Origin: Euryodendron excelsum | Taxonomy: Eukaryota; Streptophyta; Magnoliopsida; Ericales; Pentaphylacaceae | Assembly: GCA_033060915.1 (NCBI GenBank) | Contig: CM065381.1 | Coordinates: forward strand, 5,617,501-5,681,500 | Direction of reading: 5' to 3' | Length of the DNA stretch: 64,000 nt | Shown here: positions 1 through 10,745 of the stretch, one piece after another | How the letters are laid out: each line of letters begins with the position of its first letter | Position numbering within the stretch: the stretch's first letter is position 1 | Notes under the pieces: generated by a model | Databases searched by the model: none | What the model saw: the letters and a program-made list of their open reading frames with translations, nothing else | What the model was told of the DNA's origin: nothing | Program-made: the position numbers and the translations under genes

Positions 1-94
1 GATGGACCTGTTTGGTTGTGTGGATGAAACCATTTCTTTTGAATTCCGAGTTCAAAATCTATCAATATCTATGTTATATGGATACTTCTAAAAT

Positions 95-436
95 CTATGA
101 AGTACCCGAGTTAGACACTCGATACTTTGACTCTAACACTTGGGTTAAGGGTATGAGTATGAGATATGTGCCTGGTATGTATTGTTGGACATTTGACTAA
201 TAAAAATGTTTATTAATTCGAATTTACTATGTAAATGCTTATAAAATTCTTATATTGTGGATGAAATGCTTTATAGTATCTCGTAAACTCTATTTTGTCC
301 TATAAAATAAAAATGTATATTAAGAAATATGACTATTTTGCCGTGTCCTCGTGTCCTTGGATAGGGAAATTAAATGAATCGGACACAAACACAATTCCCA
401 CACCCTACACCCATACCTGAGTCCATGTGACATAGT
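95..436. repeat. Degenerate TIR element, right part (gtgtcc-rich family 1)
   Basis: The interior is rich in gtgtcc/ggacac words, and the right end reads GAGTCCATGTGACATAG (about 420-436). This resembles the right terminal inverted repeat of the clearer copy at 9642-9991 (AGTCCAGGTAACATAGCT). The left end is unclear or outside the window. It looks non-coding; the short open frame starting at position 12 has no recognisable motif. Confidence 0.4.
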
Positions 437-864
437 CAATATATAAATGAGCCAATTCAGGTTTTTTTTTTAGGTGTTTGATCTTAATTTTAGAGTAGGT
501 TATCCTAAGTGTCAAAAGAGATGGCCAAATTTAGTTTTTTGTGAAAAAAGTAAAAAATTTTTTGTAGGTATTTTAGTTGTTTCATTTTTTTAACCAAATA
601 CGACTAATTATCTAATTTGTGAGTGATCTAATTCTTAAATTGCTCAAAATTCATATTTTTTGGACAACCATATAGGCCCTAAGTGATTAAGTTTACTGAA
701 ATTGTCCAATTTTAGTGTCTTGGTATTTTCTTCATATTTGACTTAGATTAATGGAATTTGAAAGATAGTAATTGTTATATAGGGATAGATATGATTTCTG
801 TCCTAACAACTATGTTTAGCTAATTATTTTGTTTTAAGTAATGTTTTTCTATTTCATGCTTTTT
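437..864. other. AT-rich intergenic stretch, nothing recognised
   Basis: Low-complexity A/T-rich DNA without a coding frame, clear repeat boundary or RNA gene that I can see. Confidence 0.5.
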
Positions 865-1390
865 ATTGCTAAAGGGCATTAAGGAGATGCCACCCGTGCC
901 CAAAAGGGACCTATACAACTTTACACTTCCATGCGATCTATGAAATCCAAAAATTGGTCTCATTAGGTTGCACTATACTTGAAAGCCAAGCACACAAAAT
1001 AGCCAAAAAGTTGTCTTTTAACCTATACAAAATCATTTCAATACCTTGAAAAGTTCTCCTATATCCCCTCACCCCCAAATCAACCACATTAAACAGAGAG
1101 GGGCTAAACACTAAACCTTCCTTCGTGTTCTACCCACCCTCCCAGTCCACCAACTATGTAGCCCCTCATTGGAATACTTAAGATATACCAAAGACTGTTA
1201 GAATATGAGTTCACAACTCCCTCACTACTCCACAATGAAGAAGAATATGAGGAACTGACTCTTATCATTCTTACATAAGCAACACCCAATTGACGTAGAT
1301 ACAATGCCTCCTGATGAGCTGACCTATACTCAAAATCATTTTCTTAGCAGCACACCACACAATGAATGCTACTTTGGGGGCACTCCACAG
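865..1390 (-). pseudogene. Dead LINE 3' fragment (zf-RVT region)
   Basis: Read on the minus strand from about 1387, the translation starts WSAPKVAFIVWCAAKK and passes through SVPHILLHCGVVREL. It ends near FQGIEMILYRLKDNFLAILC. This is the order of the zinc-binding reverse-transcriptase-associated (zf-RVT) region at the C-terminus of plant L1-type LINEs. Several stop codons and at least one frame change interrupt it, and the reverse transcriptase itself is absent, so it is a 5'-truncated relic. No poly(A) tail or target duplication could be fixed. The assignment rests on remembered family patterns. Confidence 0.7.
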
Positions 1391-1464
1391 GACCCGATCT
1401 TGCTCCATAGTCTGTTACCCTCTCTGTGCCTCACAAATGACCCAAAAAATAACCTTACAACACT

Positions 1465-1551
1465 TTAAACGGTGTGTCCGAGAAGTATGTGTATCCGTCA
1501 TGTGTCCGACACGGATACGACACTCTAAACAATGTGTCCGTGCTTCTTAAT
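1465..1551. repeat. Right-end fragment of CTAAGAAGCA-type TIR element (family 2)
   Basis: A gtgtccg/cggaca-rich stretch ends in GTGTCCGTGCTTCTTA at about 1536-1551. It matches the right terminus of the full-length copy at 49071-49516 (TGTCTGTGCTTCTTAG). The left half is not recognisable. Confidence 0.45.
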
Positions 1552-1801
1552 GTATGCCCATTCTCACAACGGACATTATTTGTTGCTGAATCCTATTAGT
1601 CCACTGGTAACACTAAAATGTTTGGAAATGCCTCCTAAAGTCTGCAATTTCATGTCATCTGTGCCTCTAGAACTTTACTCTCCTCCCATCCCCCACCAAC
1701 AGCCTAACTTGCTAACAAAAAACATATTTGGAGGTTGTTGGTCAAAATCATTTGAAAATTGAATTCATACCAATTCCATAATTTGCATCAATGAGTGAGA
1801 G

Positions 1802-2198
1802 TGATACAGGGAAGCGCGTAGAATAAAGGGATAAATAGACTAGGATTCGTTGATTCATAGAATACCGAAAATTAGGCTCTTCCTAATTTGTTGATTCACA
1901 CATAATACCAAAATAAGGCATCAGTTAGGTTAATTCACATAGAATAGCAAATTCGGAAGGAATACGAAAATATTCTTAATATTATTGCTTAAAAACTTAT
2001 TTGGGGCAAAGCCCTTACATTTGTGTATATAGCCAAAAGAAACTTGGAGCCAAACTTATTGAAAACTGGGAGCCAAATGAACCATGGAGCCAAAGTTATT
2101 GGAAACTTGTAGCCAAAGGAAACTTAGAGCTAAAGGAAACTTGTAGCATAACAATGAGTTTGATTCCTTGGATTATTTATGATTTTCATTCTGCATCA
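1802..2198 (-). repeat. 3' LTR of the minus-strand element
   Basis: 397 bp, TGATG...TATCA on the minus strand. The U3 part has several imperfect direct repeats around 'aacttggagccaaa', then a TATATAC box, then a CCAAATAAGTTTTTAAGC stretch shared with the other LTR copies here. Confidence 0.75.
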
Positions 2199-2207
2199 TT
2201 CTCCTCT
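2199..2207 (-). other. Polypurine tract of the minus-strand element
   Basis: AGAGGAGAA lies directly before the 3' LTR start (TGATGCA) on the minus strand, where a plus-strand-primer purine tract is expected. The same AGGAGAA/TGATGCA junction occurs at 4051-4064 in the inverted copy. Confidence 0.65.
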
Positions 2208-2335
2208 GGTTGGAGATAATTCGCCCTCGAATTCTAAAAATGATGTAAGCAACTCTGCTGTAGAACTTGAGCTTCAAGTTTGTATTTCGAAGAAGCACTT
2301 TAAACTTTTTAACCTGCCATACAACTTCCATCCAG

Positions 2336-2668
2336 TCAGTCCACCAGGTCAAAAAAAAAAAAATTCATAATTAGCTTCTTGATGAACCACGAAGAAGATA
2401 AGTTGCAACTCTTAAAGAAGAATGGATCTTCATAAGGATGATTCACTTGAAAATATTCAAGAAAATCAACTTGAAGTATGTATTTTTGCAAAAATAACTT
2501 TGTGTAGTCCTCTTTAGTTTCTTCTTTATTAGATGATTCTTTTTCGGTGGATGCTTTCGAAGCAACAACTGGATCTAGAGTGGTTATTGATGTAGATAAA
2601 CAATCAACATCAAACACATCACCATTATTCGAGTAATTATCAAAGATAGGAGGTGAATTCCAATGCAC
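2336..2668 (-). CDS. Short acidic ORF inside the non-autonomous LTR element
   Basis: 110 codons. No zinc knuckle or enzymatic motif is visible. The start (SPPIFDNYSNNGDVFDVDCL) resembles the acidic linker segments seen downstream of gag in some plant Ty3-type polyproteins; that likeness is from memory and uncertain. The middle is acidic (EKESSNKEETKEDYT), followed by LFLQKYILQVDFLEYFQV. The same protein stretch is encoded in the opposite direction at 3598-3870. It is probably a leftover of a longer polyprotein rather than a functional product. Confidence 0.35.
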   Translation of the reverse strand: MHWNSPPIFDNYSNNGDVFDVDCLSTSITTLDPVVASKASTEKESSNKEETKEDYTKLFLQKYILQVDFLEYFQVNHPYEDPFFFKSCNLSSSWFIKKLIMNFFFFDLVD

Positions 2669-2911
2669 AGAATTATGCTATGCAAAATCATTGATACTTT
2701 TATTATCAAATATTTCTTTTTCTTCATCCACAGTTTTCTTCTCATTCACAAAATACGGGCGTGGGGGTCATTGTTGTTGTTCTTGTTGCGTAATGATCGT
2801 AAGGGTGGCAACTTGTTGAATGAGTTTCAATTTATCGTTGCATCCTTTTGTAGCAGATCTCATCCACAGTACGAACCTTTCTCAGCGGCATCATTGTTAG
2901 AACGTAGTCTC

Positions 2912-2923
2912 GCTCTGATACCA
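2912..2923 (-). other. Primer-binding site, initiator tRNA-Met type
   Basis: The minus strand reads TGGTATCAGAGC two bases after the LTR end (CTACATCA). A second, mutated LTR-end plus PBS-like stretch (TTGGTATCAAAGCC on the minus strand) lies at about 3002-3015, inside what is counted as the 5' LTR. This suggests a partial LTR-PBS duplication. Confidence 0.8.
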
Positions 2924-2925
2924 AC

Positions 2926-3353
2926 TGATGTAGGAAAGCGTATAAGAAAGGTGATAAACAGGATAGAGTTCGCTGATTCGGTCATGAATACTGAAAACCT
3001 GGCTTTGATACCAACTAATGCAAGGAAGTGTGTCGAATAAAGGGCTAAACAGACTAGGATTCATTAATTTACACAGAATATCGAAAACTAGGCTCTTCCT
3101 AATCCGTTGATTCACACAGAATACTTGAATAAGGCATCAACTAGGTTAATTCACACAGAATAACAAAGTCGGAAGGATTACGAGAATATTCTCAATATTA
3201 TTACTCAAAGGAAACTTGGAATCAAAATTATTGAAAACTTAGAGCCAAAGTTATTGGAAACTTGTAGCCAAAGGAAACTTGAAGCCAAAGGAAACTTGTA
3301 GCATAACAATAAGTTTGATTCCTTAGGCTATTTGTGATTTTCATTCTGCATCA
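2926..3353 (-). repeat. 5' LTR of the minus-strand element, with a duplicated end
   Basis: 428 bp. It pairs with 1802-2198 but has about 90 extra bp at 2926-3015: an LTR-end segment followed by a decayed PBS, then the main LTR body (about 3016-3353). The body shares the U3 repeats, the aataaaggg/tagactaggattc end region and the TGATGCA start. Confidence 0.65.
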
Positions 3354-3597
3354 TTAGGGCTTTGCCCCAAATAAGTTTTGTGACTTCTATTTATCACAAG
3401 TTGCCACCCTTACGATTGTTATGTAATAAGAACAACAACAACAACGACCCCCACACCCATATTCTGTGGATGAGGAGGAAACTGTGGATGAAGAAAAAAA
3501 AATATTTGATAATAAAGGTATCAATGATTTTGCAGAGCATAATTCTGTGCATTGATATTCACCTCTTATCTTTGATAATTGCTCGAATGATGGTGAT

Positions 3598-3870
3598 GTG
3601 TTTGATGGTGATTGTTTATCTACATCAATAACCACTCTAGATCGAGTAGTTGATTGGAACAAGTCACCAACTTTTTATGGAGAGTCATCCATTGTGGAAG
3701 AAACATCCACTGAAGAAGAACCATCTAATGAAGAAGAAATTAAAGTGGACTGCACAAAGTTATTTTTGCAAAAAGACATACTTCAAGTTGATTTTCTTGA
3801 ATATTTTCAAGTGAATCATCATTATGAAGATCCTTTTTGCTTTAAGAGTTGCAACTTATTTTGTTCGTGA
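3598..3870 (+). pseudogene. Mirror copy of the element's acidic ORF
   Basis: 90 codons from the first ATG. It shares CLSTSITTLD and LFLQKDILQVDFLEYFQVNH with the ORF at 2336-2668 on the other strand. It carries an insertion-like difference (about 15 residues after DRVV) and an early stop relative to that copy. No known domain. Confidence 0.4.
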
Positions 3871-4057
3871 TTCATCAAGAAGCTAATTATGAATTATTTT
3901 GTTTTGACCTGATGGACTGATTGGATGGAAGTTGTAATGCAGGTTGGAAAGTTTAAAGTGCTTCTTCGGAATACAAAATTGAAGCTCAAGTTCTATGGCA
4001 GAGTTGCTTACATCATCTTTAGAATTTGAGGACGAATTCTTTCCAACATGAGGAGAA

Positions 4058-4668
4058 TGATGCAAAATGAAAATCACAAACGGCCCAAGGAATCAAACTC
4101 ATTGCTATGCTACAAGTTTCCTTTGGCTGCAAGTTTTCAATAACTTTGGTTCCAAGGTTCATTTGGCTCCAAGTTTTCAATAACTTTGGCTCCACGTTTC
4201 CTTTGATTCCAATTTTTCTTTGGCTATATAAACAAATGTAAGTGCTTTGTTCCAAATAAGTTTTTGAGCAATAATATTGAGAGTATTATCTATTCCTTCC
4301 GACTTTCTTATTCTGTGTGAATTAACAGATTAGGAAGAGCCTAGTTTTCGGTATTCTGTGTGAGTCAATGAATCCTAGTCTATTTATTCCTTTATTCTAC
4401 ACGCTTTAGTTTAATAAGTTTTTGAGCAATAATATTGAGAGTATTCTCGTATTCCTTCCGACTTTGTTATTCTATGTGAATTAACCTAGTTAATGCCTTA
4501 TTCTAGTATTCTGCGTGAATCAACAGATTAGGAAGAATCTAGTTTTCGGTATTCTGTATGAATCAATGAATCCTCGTCTATTTATCCCTTTATTTTATAT
4601 GCTTCCCTGTATTCGTGCACGAATTAATGAACTCTAGCTTGTTTATCACCTTTCTTACACGCTTCCCT
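4058..4668 (+). repeat. 3' LTR with repeated R-U5 segments
   Basis: It starts TGATGCAAAATG after the purine tract, with U3 repeats and a TATATAA box at 4225-4231. The segment from 'aataagtttttgagc' through 'ctttattctacacgc' occurs at about 4255-4395 and again at about 4414-4605. A further end segment (agctTGTTTATCACC...cgcttccctg) runs to about 4668. The tail is therefore a mosaic of repeated LTR ends rather than one clean LTR. Confidence 0.6.
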
Positions 4669-5229
4669 GGAGCAGAGAGCATGCTACTTATGTCCAGGTT
4701 CATTATCCATTTCAATTGACAATCAATTCATAGAGGGCCTATCATTAAATTTTTTTTTCAACCTTCTAGAGTCCTTCCCACTTACTATTAGCACTTTCAG
4801 CGGTAACCACAGTGTAAGTTAACGGCAATGTTGTGTTGGTAGGACTAGGAAGAAAACCATTGTGGGTATGGATTTGGAAGATGTAAACACAAAGGATACA
4901 GCTTTTGGGCCGTAAGGCTTCTTAGGAGTTGCCAAAGTAAAAGTGGATCTGTTTGCTATGCAAAAGTCTCATTTCTATTTAGTTGATGGATTTGCTATTC
5001 CCCCACCCCTGACGAGAAGAAAGAACAAATTGTTGTTTTTCTAACTACATCTATTACTGACACACTTTCTTGTAATGTTCTTCAATTTGGGTTTGGAAGA
5101 TGAAATCTCTTCTAAAAAGTGATTATTTGGTCAGTTGTTTGAATGTGCTATGGAAATGAAATTTTGTAGTTTTACTTTCCATATCTTTTTCTGAACAAAT
5201 AGGATTGCAATTGAAGTATTTGAAAAGAT
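4669..5229. other. Intergenic, nothing recognised
   Basis: No coding similarity, RNA gene or repeat boundary could be supported here. Confidence 0.4.
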
Positions 5230-6450
5230 GATTATTGAGGGTGCTTGATATCTTAAGAACCCGTGTACATGACACATAATTGGGCCTTGCCACATGTTAG
5301 CAGCAAAGGGGATGCGCAGGCGTCGCTGAGCTACATCTTGGAATTATATTACAATGGAACAACCTAGTAGGCAAGGGCTAATAGCACTTCGTGCATTCCT
5401 TGGTCATAAACCAATTATAAGAGACATAATGAGCACTTCTTGATAGTCATTTGGGAGTTGAGTTATGCCTCAGGTCTTTGAACCTAGGTTGGGGATAGGG
5501 CCTAAGATGTGTAGTTGAGATATTTCCTAAAATTGTGGACTATTGGTTCTTGTGGCTTGGTGAGTAAAGTTGAAGGGTCCGCCAAAGCACTTTTACCTCC
5601 ACATGGGTCTAGGTGCCTTAGCTAAGTCTAAAAGAGAGAGAGTTCTCCAGATACTTCCAGAAGCCTCGGGCTCTTGGGTTGCAAGGCATGTTTCCTCTGA
5701 AGGGAGCACATGGGCTCCTACTAATTTCCTATGAGTGCTTAGGGGCTGCCACTTGGCATTCCCTGGTATAAGCCAGACTATAAATAGTAGGCTTTTCATC
5801 TGGTACATCACAATCAAGTACAAACAATCCCTTATTTGGGAAAACCTAACAGTTGGGACTCCCATTGTACTTCTCTCTCCTTGCAGCTACTCTCTCTCTC
5901 TCTCTCTCTCTCTGAGTATGTGTGTGTGTGTGAGTGACACATGATAATTCCAAATGGTTTGAAACATGGACTTGTTTCAAATGCTAGGTAGAGGAATGTG
6001 GTTGATTTCTTTACAATTAAATGCTTTAATGCTAGTGTGTTATATGCGCTGTCTTCATCGGATGTTGTAAGATTTGTTCCAAATTGTCCTGCAAAATCGA
6101 GATTTGAGTACTGTGTGTGACCGTGGGTTGTGGATGTGAATATGTACCTTCTTGGAAGTATGATAATCACTTTGTAATTTCCAAACTAATTAGAGAGTAG
6201 AAGGGAGATAGTTAATGCAATCGTAGAGAGACAGAGAGAAAGAGAGCAATGAACCAGTGAGTTTGCTGAGCAACTAGTTGTTTAGAGGGAATGGTGACCT
6301 CCTTTATATAGGCATAGGAGGGAGAGCCAACCCGTGTGAGGCTTGACATCTTGTCCCTCTAAGCCAAGCTAGCTAGAAGTCAACCCTGCAGCTGAGATTG
6401 TGGGGGCTAGTTAGGGATTTAGCTCAACGACATACCTACAATTACCTTTC
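5230..6450. other. LTR-like intergenic block with two promoter-like TATA boxes
   Basis: The block holds TATAAATAG on the plus strand at 5779-5787, about 110 bp before a (CT)n run (5890-5913). On the minus strand it holds TATATAAAGG (6301-6310), followed by a long CT-rich stretch. Its base composition and box-plus-leader arrangement resemble LTR U3-R regions, but no matching LTR pair, TG...CA ends or target duplication were found. It lies just upstream of the first surviving exon of the CPL4-like pseudogene and may mark the breakpoint that removed the 5' part of that gene (inference). Confidence 0.3.
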
Positions 6451-7960
6451 AATCTGTTGAAAGTTTTGTCTTAGTATGGTTATTCTGATATGGAAAAGCT
6501 GTAAAGATTCTGCTTCCTTGTTATCCCTGGCCAATTTCTTGCAGTTACTTATAATCATATTAGGACATTGTACTCGTTTCTTTGTGGAAGTGAAATATGA
6601 AATGTGCAGATGTTTTGAGAGGCAGCTTATTTAGATTGGACTCCATGCACATGTTGACCAAGTTGAGGCCCTTTGTTCGCACCTTCCTGAAAGAAGCAAG
6701 CAACTTGTTTGAGATGTACATATACACAATGGGCGAACGTTCATATGCATTGGAAATGGCAAAATTGCTAGACCCCGGAAAATTGTCCTTTAGTTCTAGA
6801 ATCATTGCCCAAGGTGATTGATTCAGAGACGTCAAAAGGGTCTTGATGTGGTGCTGGGGCAGGAAAGTGCTGTTCTGATCCTTGATGATACAGAACTGGT
6901 AAGTAAATCTACAATCAACTAGAGTTTATATATGCCTACATTCTTAATTGTTGGCTCCTTCTCCTCTTTTGGTTCATGTTTGTGTAGTATTATTTATTTA
7001 TGAAGAAATTTCTGCTGTGATCTGGCATTCACTAGTGTCAGTTGTTGCTCTTCATTTCTTATAAGCTTAAACCATGTACTGTCTATTGCATTTATCTACT
7101 GTTTTTCTTCCTAACAATGGTTGCAAAGAGGTATTTTTGGCGAAAGACACACCTTGACTTCATAATTCTTAAAGGGGCTGTGATTGGCATTGGTTGTTGT
7201 TTGCCAGGCTTCACCATGGTCATGAATGAAGTTTCTGCAATCTGCTTGTGGTCATTAGTGCAGTAACTTCGTGTCTTTAACAAAAACCTTCTGCATCCTG
7301 CCTGCCTGTAGTATAATTGTACTACTAAATCCAAACAGTATTTTTTTTTTAATTATGTACAGCTATATTTTTATTAATATGTTAATTTTTTAATAATTAG
7401 CTCTAACAGGCTTGTTGAAGATCAAAAAGATGCCTTTTTACATTTGTGAAGGGTGAGATTCATGTGAAATGAATTCCCTTGGCACGCACCAAATTTGAAT
7501 TAAGAAGCAACTTTCATTAGTGTCAGAAAGAAATTGTCTCGTGTCCTAAATTGTTGGTGGTACTCAATAGTGGTATCTTGCTATGTTTGGTTTTTTAGGG
7601 GGAACTATCACTTCGGTCGAGAAAACTTCTAGCATAAACTTATTACTTCTGAAGGACGCTATCTTTTTTTACAGAGGTATTTCCTTCATCCGGCAAACCC
7701 TTTTTTATATTTTATTTCTTGTATTTATAACTCGTATGTGATACCTATAAAATAAAATAAAATTACAACACATGGTAAGCAAGTGATGAAAGAAAAAATC
7801 ATTTTGTATATAACGCTAATCTTGAAAGATCATTTTATGAGACTTCTACTGAGAAACTTCGATACCAGTATCACTGTGAATCTAAAAGTTAGCTTGCTTT
7901 CGTCAAATCATGGGGCATTGCCTATTTGCAGCAGGTGTTTTAACTTGCACCCAGGCCTCT

Positions 7961-7961
<1 letters not shown>

Positions 7962-7995
<34 letters not shown>
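7962..7995. repeat. (CT)n microsatellite
   Basis: About 17 CT units within the first intron of the CPL4-like pseudogene. Confidence 0.95.
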
Positions 7996-7998
<3 letters not shown>

Positions 7999-8355
7999 AT
8001 ATGCTTGTGAAGCAACCTCTTCAAATTTCGAACTGATCAGAAAAATGAGTAAAAAGGTTTAACTGTTAACCATTAGTGAAATATGCCTCAGAGAAGATAT
8101 GTATATATATTTACCTAAGTATATGCATTGTACAAGACATAATTTAGAAAAATCTCTAGGTGGATGCTGTTTCATCACTTCTCTTTCTTTCATTCTTTCG
8201 TATATTCGATATATTTTTAATGTTAGTTTAGTTTGTATATCAAAATACATGTGCATGTGTCTACAAATTCATCTGAAGATGTAGTTTTTATTGTACTTTT
8301 TCCTCAAGGGAAAAGAGTTTCAAAGCAACAGAGAGCTGAAAGGGATGTAAAAATC

Positions 8356-8725
8356 TCTAAGCATGGTCATTCTAAGAAGTTGCCATATTTTGTTGGATAC
8401 ATGTCAAACACTCCCCGACACATGGTCAACATGAGTTCAAACTTGCCTGTTTATGTTTTTTAAATTTTTTTTAGAGCCAGATGCTCTTCGGATACTTGGG
8501 GACACTTGTCTATTAGTTAGACATGCATGAAACAGTGCAAGTATGAAGAAAATAACTTAGATCCAATGATAAAATAAAAGCAATGTGAATTTATGCCTAT
8601 TAAATTGTTATCTTGTAAATTGTAAATTTGTTTCATCTTGTTTTATGTTAAATGACTTTTAAATATGGATTGAATGGTGATTTCAGGTTGAAGAAGTGTT
8701 ATTTAGTTAAAAAAAATAAAGTCCA
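8356..8725. repeat. Diverged copy of the family-2 TIR element
   Basis: It shares an ordered series of words with 50886-51240: ggatacatgtc, a cggacactt-like core, then ttgtaaattgtaaatttgttt, ttgttttatgttaaatgac and gaatggtg. The terminal repeats are too decayed to place exactly. It lies in intron 1 of the pseudogene, just before exon 2. Confidence 0.5.
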
Positions 8726-9641
8726 AGTGCAATATTAAGAGCATTGTGTTTTCACATATACTCAGTAGTTTTCTCTTCATTCCACTATAAAGCTAGATAT
8801 GCTTGCTTGCCTTTTATTATTTTAGGTGTGGGTAAAGCACAAGGAGAATCTGATACTGATTGGAAGATATCATTTCTTTGCTTTGAGTGGTCGGCAATTT
8901 GCCTTCAATTGTAAATCTCTTTCTGAGCTGAGGAGTGATGAAAGTGAGACTCGAGGAGCACTTGCTTCCATTCTTAAAGTCCTCAAGCAGATACATAGCA
9001 CATTCTTCAACCCAGTATGTCCTCTTCCGGCATCCTTTTTCAGTTTTGTATAATATGTTTGGTAAGCTTGATCTCTGATTGGACACCTTCCTACAGGAAC
9101 TTGGCATTGATCATTCAGAGAGAGATGCAAGGCAGGTAAAGTTTCTTATAACAATTGAGTTTGTTCTCTTGCCAACTATTTCTGGTTTGTTTTGTTTTGT
9201 TTGCTGGCTTTGCTTCAAAATTTTGTGTTTTTTAAGTTTTTCTAGCGCTGCATTCCTTCACAAGGGATGGTAATGGGGCACTTAAATGGTATATCTGCCC
9301 ACTCTAACCACACTATGGGGCTACTTTGATAAGGGGCAGGCATGAGTTTTGGAGTGGTCATCTTTGATGGGTCTGGACATTGATGTCTTGTGTGTTGATG
9401 TATGATCCTGCTTCATACTGCATGTATAAAAAATATGTGCATATGCACATGCATATACACAGGCATCTGTGCTTGTCAATGCTTTCTTGCTATTGATTAA
9501 GATGTCAGCACTACATTTATTCTATGCATGCAGACTGAATGGAATGTGCAGGTACCTGCGGTGGAACCTTACCAGCTAATGGTGTCCATGAATCTAATAT
9601 TTTGCCTAGCTGCCTTACCTCGTCTTGATGTGTCACTAATC

Positions 9642-9991
9642 AGCTATGTTACCTGGACTTGAGTACGGCTGTTGGGTGGGGGTATGTGTCTAAGCATCGG
9701 ATTTATCTAATTCTCGTGTCTAAGGACATTTGAACACATCTAGATTTCATATTTTTTAAGTACTTCTTTCATCTATTTAAGGTAAAATGATGTTTACAAA
9801 TTAAAATATAGCATTTTATGCATAAAATAGAAGTCTTGTGCATAGTTCTATAGTTTACTCAATTGTTTATACATAGTTCTTGGATGCATGTTCAACTAGC
9901 CATATCGGACATATATCCCATACCATTGTCCGAGTGTCGAGTATCTGACGCGGGTATTTCACAATTTTAGAAGAGTCCAGGTAACATAGCT
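9642..9991. mobile_element. TIR transposon (MITE-like), 350 bp, with 4-bp flanking repeat
   Basis: The left end AGCTATGTTACCTGGACT (9642-9659) is the perfect reverse complement of the right end (9974-9991). AATC flanks both sides (9638-9641 and 9992-9995). The interior is rich in gtgtc/gacac words and non-coding. It sits in the third intron of the CPL4-like pseudogene. The superfamily is not certain, since the flanking repeat could also be read as 5 bp (TAATC) with a shorter TIR. Confidence 0.75.
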
Positions 9992-10292
9992 AATCGGTAA
10001 ATGGTATTGGAATGTAATACCAACCACATGGCGGGGCTTGTAATGCAATGAAAACTTTTTCTACTGGTTTGATAGGTGCCCCTTAAACCTTTAACAAACG
10101 TGTCCCAACCTCTGTCCCTTGCAGCTTACTAAATTAAGTAGCCTTGACAGTTCTGGTTGTTGTAATATTGGATCAAGTAATCCACTTTCTATTAGCTAAT
10201 GTGAAAATGAATGTTGGTCTGTGAGTTACGCCTAAATGTCTCATATTTGCTGCAACTGGATCTCACAGCTTTCTGTTGTGCCAGATAAATTG

Positions 10293-10745
10293 GACCTTTG
10301 GACACGTAATTTTTTTTTTTGTCTTCTGTTCTCTCTCTCTCTCTCTCTCTCTTGCCTGGGTGTGGGGGGGTGGGGTGGGTACGAGTACTCTTTTTTCCCA
10401 TTTATATTAGAGTTGTTTATTATGAGGTTATGACGAGGGCATGTCTTTCAACTTCTTCATGTTCTGGTTTACCTGGGTGATTTGCTATCAGTGTCGCAGC
10501 TCTTCTTCTCGACCTTTGGACACTTAATTTTTTTTTTTTTGTCTTCTATTCTCTCTCTCCCTCTCTCTCTCTTGCCTGGGTGTTGGGGGGGGGGGGGGGG
10601 GGGGGTGGGGTGGGTACGAGTACTCTTTTTTCCCATTTATATTAGAGTTGTTTATTATGAGGTTATGAAGAGGGCATGTCTTTCAACTTCTTCATGTTCT
10701 GGTTTATCTGGGCGATTTGCTATCAGTGTCGCAGCTCTTCTTCTC
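10293..10745. repeat. 218-bp tandem duplication with (CT)n and poly(G)
   Basis: Copy 1 is 10293-10510 and copy 2 is 10511-10745. Each has the order gacctttggacac, poly(T), (CT)n, cttgcctgggtg, poly(G), gggtacgagtactc, and ends gcagctcttcttctc. Copy 1 has a 7-G run; copy 2 has a 21-G run (10585-10605), which accounts for most of the length difference. It lies in an intron of the CPL4-like pseudogene. Confidence 0.9.

Larger units (their letters stand above)
1802..3353 (-). mobile_element. Non-autonomous LTR retrotransposon, complete, minus strand
   Basis: On the minus strand the element runs LTR (2926-3353), primer-binding site (2912-2923), a 727-bp internal region, polypurine tract (2199-2207), then LTR (1802-2198). 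The LTRs start TGATGCAGAATG and end in ATCA. The PBS reads TGGTATCAGAGC, complementary to the 3' end of plant initiator tRNA-Met, which is seen directly. The internal region is far too short for gag-pol and shows no protease, reverse transcriptase or integrase motif, so the element must depend on another one for movement (TRIM/LARD-like). The flanks do not match as a target duplication (GAGAG left, TTAGG right), possibly because the neighbouring inverted copy replaced one flank. Confidence 0.8.
3355..4668 (+). mobile_element. Second copy of the same LTR element, inverted, 5' truncated
   Basis: It begins inside an LTR fragment (gggctttgccccaaataag, about 3358-3376). It then jumps by deletion into the internal region, so the 5' LTR body and PBS are lost. 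The internal region (about 3395-4057) is the mirror image of 2199-2822. A purine tract AGGAGAA (4051-4057) precedes the 3' LTR. Together with 1802-3353 it forms a long inverted repeat. Confidence 0.7.
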
